From an uncultured Collinsella sp. (lineage in GTDB: Bacteria; Actinomycetota; Coriobacteriia; Coriobacteriales; Coriobacteriaceae): a stretch of 8,857 nucleotides of DNA. The notes beneath the pieces are model-generated. The model was given only the letters and a program-made list of their open reading frames with translations. It searched no databases and was not told where the DNA came from. Below are positions 1 to 4,663 of this stretch, piece by piece; the stretch's first letter is position 1; each line of letters opens with the position of its first letter. The stretch is taken from NCBI GenBank assembly GCA_959599615.1, contig CAUGKA010000073.1:1-8857 (forward strand). Direction: 5' to 3'. The position numbers were made by a program, and so were the translations under genes.

Positions 1-82
1 CGGGCGCCCGGTCGGCGGCCCGTTCTGGGCGCGCCTCAATCGTAGCCCGAGACGGGCCCGGGCTGACAATTTCGACTGTAAT
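1..82. other. GC-rich non-coding stretch with imperfect hairpin
   Basis: No convincing gene is visible here. Roughly three quarters of the first 60 bases are G or C, clearly richer than what follows. The segment starts with the self-complementary CGGGCGCCCG (1-10). Positions 17-30 can pair imperfectly with 45-58 (11 of 14 positions), and 53-60 is the palindrome CGGGCCCG. It could be the end of a gene outside the window, a terminator or another repeat; I cannot tell which. Confidence 0.3.
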
Positions 83-127
83 GGACGTTCTTTAACGACT
101 AGTCATTCAAGAACGTCCCCAACGACT
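83..127. repeat. Palindromic repeat family B, copy 1 (partly decayed)
   Basis: GGACGTTCTT (83-92) is the perfect complement of AAGAACGTCC (109-118). The loop between them contains ACTAGTCATT. The copy closely matches the element at 2561-2616 across arm, loop and right tail (CCCCAAYGACTA). The outer left arm seen in the other copy is degraded here, so the pairing is 10 bases rather than 20. It lies downstream of the sirtuin stop codon, directly next to a family A hairpin. A short intergenic palindrome of this kind is typical of REP or MITE elements; that class is inferred. Confidence 0.65.
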
Positions 128-131
128 ATGT

Positions 132-200
132 TGCAAAAGCTGTATGCCAGCATCCAAAGATGTCAAAAAATGCCGACTTTGGATGCTGACGTACATGTTT
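132..200. repeat. Palindromic repeat family A, copy 1; possible terminator of the sirtuin gene
   Basis: Left arm 142-159 pairs with right arm 177-194; the inner 12 bases (CAGCATCCAAAG with CTTTGGATGCTG) are perfect and the outer part holds one G-U pair and one mismatch. The 17-base loop is A-rich. The whole 69-base unit is nearly identical to 2044-2113, loop included. It starts about 20 bases past the sirtuin stop codon. Read on the minus strand the stem is followed by CAGCTTTTGC, a short T run, so it can act as an intrinsic terminator. Conservation of the loop argues that it is also a dispersed repeat. Confidence 0.7.
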
Positions 201-220
201 ATGAGACAGTATTGTCTTTG

Positions 221-1105
221 CTATCTGACGGCTTGGACGGCAAGTGCGTCCAGCACACGCCCTGCGTCGGCGTCAATCAGGATGCTGCGATCGGCGATTT
301 CTGCCGGAGCGACTGCCTCGCCAAAATTGACGCATGTGTACGTTGCGCGCTCGTTTTTGGCGGTCATCTGCCAAAACGGGTACTTGATGATGACGGGCGT
401 GTTGCCGCCCACGCCAAGCTCCAGGAACAGAACGCGCATATTGCTGTGGCGGCGCAGGAAATCTTGGTAACGGTCGGCCGCGGCACACCAGCCCTTATCC
501 TGCACAAACGTGTTGTCGGCGCGCAGGTTCATCGTGAGCGGGGAGCCACAATGGGGGCAACGGGGCACTAGCGCAGACGGAATGCGCAGGTCTTTTTGGG
601 CGGCGACCATGTAATGTACGAGCTCTTCGTTGTCCCAAGTTTCCTGACAGCAGGGCTTGCTGCACTGGAATAGACCATAATCGCCCTGCGTGTAAAAGAG
701 TCGCTGTTTATCGAAACCGGCGCGTTGGAAGCAATGGTCTACGTTTGTGGTCAGCACAAAGTAATCTCGGTCGCGCAGCAGGCCCAAAAGCTGTTCGTAG
801 ATGGGCTTGGGTATGGGGTCATATCGGTTGCACATGATATAGCGGCTCCAAAATGCCCAGTATTCCTCGAGGGATTCATAGGGGTAGAAACCGCCGGAGT
901 ACATGTCGGTAAAGCCGTAGCGTGCGGCGAAGTCGCCAAAGAGTTTCTCGAAGCGCTCTCCCGCGTAGGCGTAGCCAGCCGCGGTGGAAAGACCCGCGCC
1001 GGCGCCGATTATCACGGCGTCGGATGCATCGAGTGCGGCTCGGAGCTTAGCGATCTGCTTGGAGAAGGTCGCGGTAGATTGACTCGTCAGACGCCAGAAA
1101 AACAT
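221..1105 (-). CDS. Class M sirtuin (SirTM-type NAD-dependent protein ADP-ribosyltransferase)
   Basis: This is a 294-residue Sir2-fold protein that would use NAD+, most likely to mono-ADP-ribosylate a protein in the cytoplasm rather than to deacetylate. GAGAGLSTAAG (34-44) is the nucleotide-binding loop, TTNVD (119-123) matches the sirtuin T-N-x-D motif, and GVGGNTP (231-237) sits where the second NAD loop belongs. Zinc-ribbon cysteines are C148, C152 or C153, C183 and C186. The catalytic His-Gly of deacetylating sirtuins is replaced by Gln140-Gly141, a mark of the macrodomain-linked class M group. The ATG at 1105 lies inside the macrodomain gene (59-base overlap) and has an AAGGTG Shine-Dalgarno sequence seven bases upstream, so this start is favoured and the two genes are probably translationally coupled. 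The transferase role comes from knowledge of the family. The target is unknown; the GcvH-like lipoyl carrier and lipoate ligase that accompany this pair in staphylococci and streptococci are not in the window. Confidence 0.87.
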   Translation of the reverse strand: MFFWRLTSQSTATFSKQIAKLRAALDASDAVIIGAGAGLSTAAGYAYAGERFEKLFGDFAARYGFTDMYSGGFYPYESLEEYWAFWSRYIMCNRYDPIPKPIYEQLLGLLRDRDYFVLTTNVDHCFQRAGFDKQRLFYTQGDYGLFQCSKPCCQETWDNEELVHYMVAAQKDLRIPSALVPRCPHCGSPLTMNLRADNTFVQDKGWCAAADRYQDFLRRHSNMRVLFLELGVGGNTPVIIKYPFWQMTAKNERATYTCVNFGEAVAPAEIADRSILIDADAGRVLDALAVQAVR

Positions 1106-1832
1106 TGAAGATCACCTTAAGGTTGGGGTCGTTATGGTCTAGATGATGACGAACGGCATCGATGGCAACGCGCGCGGCGGCTTGTTGGGGATAGCCAAAG
1201 ACGCCCGTCGAAATGCAGCAGAAGGCAAGCGTGTCGAGCTTTCGGCTCGTCGCTTCTTCCAGGCAGCTGGTGTAGCAACGGCGCAGTAGCAGTTCCTCGC
1301 GCGGGCCAGGCTTATGGTTGGGCACGATGGGACCGACGGTGTGGAAGATATGGCTGCTGGGCAGGTTAAAGGCTGGCGTGACCTTGACGCATACGGTCGG
1401 TTCCTCGTGCCCTTGTTTGCACATGAGGCCAGCGCATATTAGGCGTAGCTGCATGCCGGCGTATGTGTGGATGGCATTGTCGATGCAGCGGTGTCCCGGC
1501 ACAAAACAGCCGAGCATTTGGCTGTTGGCGGCGTTGACGATGGCGTCGGCCTTAAGCAACGTGATGTCGCCACGCCAGACGGCAATGCGATTTCGGTAGG
1601 GGAGCGTGCGGGCATCGGTCGCTCCGCCACGCTCGACAAGCCGCCGCTGCAGGTAGGCGTCCTGGACGTTGAGCACCTCTGCCGCGAGCGCTTCGGGCGG
1701 CCGCTCGTTCATGAGGGCCCTGAGCAAATCGCGCTGCTCGCTGGCTCCGGCGGGAACAGCAACGTCGCGTCCATCCGGTCGCTCATCGAGCAATGCGTTG
1801 ATAAGCCAAACACGACGCTCGGCTTGATTCAT
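1047..1832 (-). CDS. Zinc-containing macrodomain protein-ADP-ribose hydrolase
   Basis: This 261-residue protein would remove ADP-ribose from modified proteins, reversing the action of the sirtuin encoded by the next gene. An N-terminal helical extension (about 1-80) precedes the macrodomain. WRGDIT (86-91) and IVNAAN (98-103) form the ADP-ribose pocket; GCFVPGHRCIDNAIH (108-122) carries the Cys/His set that binds zinc in the SauMacro/SpyMacro subgroup; CCISTGVFGYP (205-215) is the phosphate-binding loop. The start at 1832 has a perfect AGGAGG six bases upstream. The frame stays open to 1946, but that extension has no ribosome site and runs into a decayed regulator fragment. The 3' end overlaps the sirtuin gene by 59 bases, so one mRNA should carry both. 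Zinc-type macrodomains paired with SirTM are known in Gram-positive bacteria; substrate specificity here is inferred. Confidence 0.9.
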   Translation of the reverse strand: MNQAERRVWLINALLDERPDGRDVAVPAGASEQRDLLRALMNERPPEALAAEVLNVQDAYLQRRLVERGGATDARTLPYRNRIAVWRGDITLLKADAIVNAANSQMLGCFVPGHRCIDNAIHTYAGMQLRLICAGLMCKQGHEEPTVCVKVTPAFNLPSSHIFHTVGPIVPNHKPGPREELLLRRCYTSCLEEATSRKLDTLAFCCISTGVFGYPQQAAARVAIDAVRHHLDHNDPNLKVIFNVFLASDESIYRDLLQADR

Positions 1833-1868
1833 GGCTGGCCTCCTGTCCAATTGATTCGGGTGTGTCTG

Positions 1869-1898
1869 ACAGTAGTGTGCAGCCTGGATCGTTTTTAA
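1869..1898 (-). promoter_or_regulatory. Weak candidate promoter for the macrodomain-sirtuin pair
   Basis: On the minus strand TTAAAA (1893-1898) and TACTGT (1869-1874) are separated by 18 bases and lie about 40 bases upstream of the macrodomain start. An A/T-rich run (1891-1920) lies at and upstream of the -35 element. Each hexamer matches the consensus at only about half its positions, so this is a tentative placement. Confidence 0.2.
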
Positions 1899-1935
1899 AA
1901 AAGAAGGCACAAAAAGGTAACCGTGGAGCGGTATG

Positions 1936-2022
1936 CCCCACGGCATCCATTTCCTTTAGGTTTGACGAGAGCACCTTTTGGCTGATGCCGGGAATAGAGC
2001 GATGGAGTGCGTTGAAGCCCAA
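1936..2022 (-). pseudogene. Relic of an HxlR-family transcriptional regulator
   Basis: The minus-strand frame reads GFNALHRSIPGISQKVL followed by SSNLKEMDA, about 28 residues. This closely follows the winged-helix core of HxlR/DUF24 regulators, whose consensus there is RFNEL-RxIPGIS-QKMLTxxLRELEADG. Nothing before or after fits. The 5' side ends at a TAGTCATTGGG sequence identical to the arm of repeat family B, with no DNA-recognition N-terminus. The 3' side loses the family pattern after EMDAVG; a change of frame there gives GAYRSTVTF, a plausible continuation. I read it as an internal fragment of a dead gene. The live homologue, if any, is elsewhere. Confidence 0.6.
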
Positions 2023-2043
2023 TGACTACCTGTGTCGGGCCCA

Positions 2044-2113
2044 TGCAAAAAGCTGTACGCCAGCATCCAAAGATGTCGAAAAATGTCGACTTTGGATGCT
2101 GGCGTACATGTTT
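2044..2113. repeat. Palindromic repeat family A, copy 2; likely terminator of the antitoxin gene
   Basis: Arms 2054-2072 and 2090-2108 pair perfectly over 19 bases, and TCGA in the loop (2076-2079 with 2086-2089) can add a small inner stem. The unit matches 132-200 almost base for base, including the A-rich loop and both flanks (TGCAAAA before, CATGTTT after). It begins about 14 bases past the antitoxin stop codon. Read on the minus strand the stem is followed by AGCTTTTTGC, so it looks like an intrinsic terminator for that gene. Its second copy behind another minus-strand gene suggests a mobile or dispersed hairpin used as a terminator. Confidence 0.75.
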
Positions 2114-2126
2114 GGTTCGGCGGGGA

Positions 2127-2393
2127 CTAGGCAATCATTGCGTCGAGTGTAATGAGTTCCCTGAGTCGCTCAGTGCGCGTTTGCCCATGGCGCTTTGCCT
2201 TGGCGTCAAATGCTTCAAGAACCGATTCACCCACACGTGCCGATAAAACAGTGCTTGGCTCATCGGAGATCGGCGGCCTTCCCAACTTGATGGTGCGACC
2301 CTTCGGCCACTCATCTTTTTCGTATGCCTCCGCAGCCTTTTCCAGCTCTCCGGGAGCAAACCCCATCATCTTTTCGAGCTGCTGAGCGTCCAT
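2127..2393 (-). CDS. Ribbon-helix-helix (CopG/RHH-type) antitoxin-like protein
   Basis: This is a small 88-residue protein. The C-terminal half has the ribbon-helix-helix pattern: a short strand (STVLSARV, 47-54), a helix around 55-69 and a second helix 72-83 (TRTERLRELITL), preceded by GRPPISDEPS (39-48), a segment common just before the strand in type II antitoxins. The N-terminal half is charged and helical and would be the toxin-binding part. Such proteins dimerise, bind palindromes in their own promoter and neutralise a small toxin. The ATG at 2393 has AGGAGG four bases upstream; the frame upstream of it shows no protein-like pattern. The ORF just upstream (2402-2509) looks like a truncated toxin, and the palindrome TTGTATACAA at 2526-2535 is a possible operator. 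The fold call is firmer than the antitoxin role. Confidence 0.7.
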   Translation of the reverse strand: MDAQQLEKMMGFAPGELEKAAEAYEKDEWPKGRTIKLGRPPISDEPSTVLSARVGESVLEAFDAKAKRHGQTRTERLRELITLDAMIA

Positions 2394-2401
2394 AGCGCCT
2401 C

Positions 2402-2509
2402 CTATCGATCGATTCCGATTTCCCTGAGCACCTTGCGCGTAGGAGGGACAAGGGCGTGGTAAATGATGTAACCATCCCGATCGGGGCAACATCGAGCGAT
2501 GAGCTCCAT
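2402..2509 (-). pseudogene. Probable C-terminal remnant of the partner toxin
   Basis: A 35-codon frame begins MELIARCCPDRDGYIIYHAL and ends in GIDR. Its pattern, hydrophobic strand, then charged turn, then I-I-x-H-A and a basic Thr-Arg-Lys segment, resembles the last two strands and helix of small RelE-like or BrnT/DUF4258-like toxins, which end in a similar I-I-H-A-M motif. The stop codon overlaps the AGGAGG of the antitoxin gene, leaving eight bases between them, as expected for a toxin-antitoxin pair. The frame stays open upstream only to 2560, where repeat family B begins, so most of the toxin is missing. It may still be translated as a short peptide, but its upstream sequence (GAGAAG) is a poor ribosome site. 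Family identity is uncertain because the fragment is so short. Confidence 0.4.
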
Positions 2510-2526
2510 GAGGCGGCTTCTCTTTT

Positions 2527-2555
2527 TGTATACAATTTTGTAGGCAAAAATACAA
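2527..2555 (-). promoter_or_regulatory. Candidate promoter and palindromic operator for the antitoxin region
   Basis: On the minus strand TTGTAT (2550-2555) and TATACA (2527-2532) are spaced by exactly 17 bases. The -10 box lies inside the perfect 10-base palindrome TTGTATACAA (2526-2535), a reasonable autoregulatory site for a ribbon-helix-helix repressor. The segment is strikingly A/T-rich compared with its surroundings. Transcription would start near 2520, just before the 35-codon frame and the antitoxin gene. Confidence 0.45.
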
Positions 2556-2560
2556 GTAAC

Positions 2561-2616
2561 TAGTCATTGGGGACGTTCTTTGACGACTAGTCATTTAAGA
2601 GCGTCCCCAATGACTA
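2561..2616. repeat. Palindromic repeat family B, copy 2 (full length)
   Basis: TAGTCATTGGGGACGTTCTT (2561-2580) pairs with 2597-2616 over 20 bases with a single G-U position. The 16-base loop (2581-2596) includes ACTAGTCATT, which also occurs directly at 2559-2568. The element matches 83-127. It starts five bases past the glutaredoxin stop codon, so it may also end that transcript, although the nearest T run on the minus strand is about 10 bases beyond the stem. It abuts the truncated toxin frame. REP or MITE character is inferred from form and copy number. Confidence 0.72.
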
Positions 2617-2621
2617 CATTG

Positions 2622-2867
2622 CTAGAGCAGGTGCTCCTGCGCCCACGTGATGATGTCGCTCGATTCGTAGAGTGGCGTGCCGTCAATGAACAGGCAGGGA
2701 ACCTGGCGCTTGCCGCCGACGGCGATGAGCGTCTGCTCGGCATCGGGGTCGGTCGAGATATTGCGCTCGGGGATGGTCACGCCGTTATCGGCCAGGAAGC
2801 GCTTGACCTTAATGCAATACGGGCAGCCGGTCATAACGTACAGCACGAGCTCGTGATCAGTAGCCAT
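2622..2867 (-). CDS. Glutaredoxin
   Basis: This is an 81-residue single-domain glutaredoxin, the normal size for the family. It would act in the cytoplasm as a thiol-disulfide reductant, reducing protein or low-molecular-weight disulfides. The active site is CPYC (15-18) at the start of the first helix, the cis-proline loop is QVPCLF (55-60, with Pro57), and YESSDI (67-72) matches the late glutathione-binding segment. The ATG at 2867 has GGAG four bases upstream; a TTG 39 bases earlier would add 13 residues unlike the family. It lies 51 bases after the XRE/TipAS-like regulator on the same strand with no terminator between them, so the two probably share a transcript. Whether the electron donor is glutathione, another thiol or thioredoxin reductase (NrdH-like) cannot be read from the sequence. 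Confidence 0.9.
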   Translation of the reverse strand: MATDHELVLYVMTGCPYCIKVKRFLADNGVTIPERNISTDPDAEQTLIAVGGKRQVPCLFIDGTPLYESSDIITWAQEHLL

Positions 2868-2918
2868 GGGTCTCCAATCGGTTGAGGTTTCGGTTGAGAT
2901 ACCCAAAGCCGCCGCGGT

Positions 2919-3746
2919 CTATGCGCGCGTCAACGACGACTCGATGGCCTGTACCAGAAACGCCGTGGCTCCGGTGCCGCAGGGCTTGTCGTAGTAGTCG
3001 ATAAAGCGCTGATCGGCAAGATAGCCGTGGGCGAGGCCCAGGTATGCTTCGTCTTGGGGTTCGCGTCCCCAGTTGAGACCAATCCAACGACGATGCATCG
3101 CGACGAGCTTGCGAGCCTCGCTTCCATCCGCATCCCCGTCGCCCATGGCAATCGAGAGCTGACCCAGAATAGCGCGTTCAAGTTCTTTCATGTCGTTCCA
3201 TGTCTGAGGATCCATGTCCAGTAATGCTTCGTTTGCCGCATCGATGGCCTCATCGCCATAGCGCGCCCGGGCTTCGGCTCCGTAGCGCTCCTCGTTTTCC
3301 TGTACGGTGCGCCAGCGCTCCAGTTGCGGCAAGACGGCACCCATAAGTGAGACAGCCTCGTCGAGCGACATGCCGGTGTTTTGCGCCAGACGCGGCGCGC
3401 AGTCCTCGATCATCGCCTCCATTGTGGTGTCGTAGGTGTACTTGCCGTGGTCGTAGCACCACTTGCAGTAATGATCGGTCGTGGCGCCCGCGGAATCGGT
3501 GCCGCAGTCGTCGGGCGTGAGCATCATGCCGCAGCTCTGGCAATAGTGCTCGGGCATTTCGAGCAGGTGGGACAGCGGCTCCCCGGTTACGGCGGCAATA
3601 AGCTTCATCATGTCGATGCCCGGGGTGACTTCGCCGCGTTCCCAACGGCTGATGGCCTGGCGTGTGACGAAGAGCTTGGCGGCGAGCTGCTCCTGGGTAA
3701 GGTGATGGGCGCGACGGACGGCGATGAGTTTTTCTGCAAAGGCCAT
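2919..3746 (-). CDS. XRE-type regulator with zinc ribbon and TipAS-like ligand-binding domain
   Basis: This 275-residue protein has three parts. Residues 1-60 form an XRE/Cro helix-turn-helix (LTQEQLAAKL-FVTRQAISRWERG). Residues 68-112 form a zinc ribbon of the CQSCGMxL...YCKWCYxxGKYT type, with C69, C72, C94 and C97 as clear ligands. Residues about 150-275 resemble the TipAS antibiotic-recognition domain: an Ala/Asp/Glu-rich helix, WNDMKELERAI, LVAMHRRWIGLNW, LAHGYLADQRFIDYYD and GATAFLVQAI. In classical TipA the TipAS domain is joined to a MerR-type DNA-binding domain and binds thiopeptides; here the DNA-binding part is XRE. It is probably a cytoplasmic one-component sensor of a small molecule. 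The ATG at 3746 has AAGGAG upstream. It precedes the glutaredoxin gene and diverges from trmO, with a near-perfect inverted repeat in between. Domain calls are strong; the ligand is unknown. Confidence 0.85.
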   Translation of the reverse strand: MAFAEKLIAVRRAHHLTQEQLAAKLFVTRQAISRWERGEVTPGIDMMKLIAAVTGEPLSHLLEMPEHYCQSCGMMLTPDDCGTDSAGATTDHYCKWCYDHGKYTYDTTMEAMIEDCAPRLAQNTGMSLDEAVSLMGAVLPQLERWRTVQENEERYGAEARARYGDEAIDAANEALLDMDPQTWNDMKELERAILGQLSIAMGDGDADGSEARKLVAMHRRWIGLNWGREPQDEAYLGLAHGYLADQRFIDYYDKPCGTGATAFLVQAIESSLTRA

Positions 3747-3776
3747 GATGGCTCCTTTCTGCTGCTTGCGGCTTTA

Positions 3777-3805
3777 AGCATACGTGGCAGCCGGCACCCT
3801 TCCAA
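3777..3805 (-). promoter_or_regulatory. Candidate promoter of the regulator-glutaredoxin transcript
   Basis: On the minus strand TTGGAA (3800-3805) and TATGCT (3777-3782) match the sigma-70 consensus at four of six positions each, with an ideal 17-base spacer. The expected start point near 3770 leaves a short leader containing the AAGGAG of the regulator gene. Confidence 0.5.
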
Positions 3806-3820
3806 GCAACCGTTGGTTGC
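3806..3820. promoter_or_regulatory. Inverted repeat, candidate operator
   Basis: GCAACC (3806-3811) and GGTTGC (3815-3820) form a perfect inverted repeat around GTT. It lies immediately upstream of the -35 box of the regulator's proposed promoter and within the 140-base divergent region shared with trmO. Position and symmetry fit a binding site for a dimeric regulator, possibly the XRE protein itself. Confidence 0.4.
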
Positions 3821-3852
3821 ATGCAGATGGCAGTGAGATGGAATCGCGACCC

Positions 3853-3879
3853 TTCACCCGCATGCCTGTGCCGTACAAT
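3853..3879 (+). promoter_or_regulatory. Candidate promoter for a leaderless trmO mRNA
   Basis: TACAAT (3874-3879) is a good -10 box; a weaker TTCACC (3853-3858) lies 15 bases upstream. Transcription would be expected to start about seven bases past the -10 box, which is at the ATG at 3887. No Shine-Dalgarno sequence precedes either possible trmO start, which supports a leaderless mRNA. Confidence 0.45.
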
Positions 3880-3886
3880 GACCGGC

Positions 3887-4624
3887 ATGGAACCTATTGC
3901 ACACATACATACCGACCTGCCGCAGAAGTTCGGCATCCCGCGCAACAGCTTTTTGGCGCCCCATCTACAGGGACGCATCGTCTTTGAGCCGGAATTTGCC
4001 TCCAACGCAGTGGTTGAGGGCCTGGATTCCTTCTCTCACCTATGGCTGCTCTGGCGCTTCGAAAACGGCACGCCCGGCGGCACGGCTAAGGATATTGCCG
4101 CCGATGCCAAGACGCGGGACAGGTCCGGAACCAACGCAAAATGGTCGAAAACCGTGCGCCCGCCGCGTCTGGGTGGAGCCGAGCGCGTGGGCGTGTTTGC
4201 CACGCGCAGTCCGTTTCGCCCCAATCCCATCGGGCTCACCTGCGTCAAGCTCGATCGTGTCGAGCTTACCGACGATGGTCCCATCATTCATGTGCTGGGG
4301 GCCGACCTGCGCGACGGCACGCCCATCTACGACATTAAGCCCTACATTCCGTTTGCGGACTGCCACCCGGATGCGACCGGCGGCTGGATTGAGGATGCTC
4401 CGTGGCAAGAGCTCGACGTCGAGTTCCCGCAAGCGCTTCAAGATATGGTCCCGCCCGCAAAGATTTCTGGCTTGGTTGAGGTTCTTCGCCAGGATCCGCG
4501 CCGCGCGGGCAGCAAGCACGAGCCCAACCGCGTGTACCACTTGGCTTACGCTGGGCTCGACATATCGTTTACGGTCGACGGAACCAGGTTGACGATAACC
4601 GCCATCACCGACGCGCAAGACTAA
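3887..4624 (+). CDS. trmO: tRNA (t6A37-N6)-methyltransferase TrmO
   Basis: This 245-residue protein belongs to the TrmO/TsaA (YaeB) family, which uses S-adenosylmethionine to methylate N6-threonylcarbamoyladenosine at position 37 of tRNA-Thr. The length is close to the E. coli enzyme. An N-terminal beta-barrel (about 1-155) carries the family signatures KFGIPRNSF (14-22), GLDSFSHLWLLWRF (45-58), GVFATRSPFRPNPIGLT (102-118) and GTPIYDIKPYIPFAD (144-158). The C-terminal segment (about 165-245) matches the small tRNA-binding domain. I chose ATG 3887 because it coincides with the predicted start of transcription; an in-frame ATG at 3878 overlaps the -10 box and would add three residues. It is divergent from the regulator-glutaredoxin pair and followed by the C-S lyase after 123 bases, with no strong terminator. 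Upstream open frame from 3821 is promoter DNA, not protein. Confidence 0.93.
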   Translation: MEPIAHIHTDLPQKFGIPRNSFLAPHLQGRIVFEPEFASNAVVEGLDSFSHLWLLWRFENGTPGGTAKDIAADAKTRDRSGTNAKWSKTVRPPRLGGAERVGVFATRSPFRPNPIGLTCVKLDRVELTDDGPIIHVLGADLRDGTPIYDIKPYIPFADCHPDATGGWIEDAPWQELDVEFPQALQDMVPPAKISGLVEVLRQDPRRAGSKHEPNRVYHLAYAGLDISFTVDGTRLTITAITDAQD

Positions 4625-4663
4625 CCAGCCATTCGCCCGCACCCGCCAAATTCAACGCCAAAA

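Noticed and set aside
128..571. Plus-strand frame over the family A repeat and the end of the sirtuin gene
   Set aside because: Most of it is the antisense of the sirtuin gene and the rest is a palindromic repeat; no domain and no ribosome site.
1833..1946. Longer N-terminus for the macrodomain protein
   Set aside because: The extra 38 residues are out-of-frame remains of the HxlR fragment and promoter DNA, and a perfect AGGAGG precedes the ATG at 1832.
2394..2594. Extended start for the antitoxin at 2594
   Set aside because: The extension crosses the palindromic repeat and the promoter-like segment and lacks any protein pattern; ATG 2393 has AGGAGG.
3250..4005. 251-codon minus-strand frame overlapping the XRE regulator and the divergent promoter region
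   Set aside because: It is a second frame of the same DNA, low in domain content, and spans promoter elements on both strands.
4040..4642. 200-codon minus-strand frame opposite trmO
   Set aside because: Shadow of trmO, which has all its family signatures on the plus strand.
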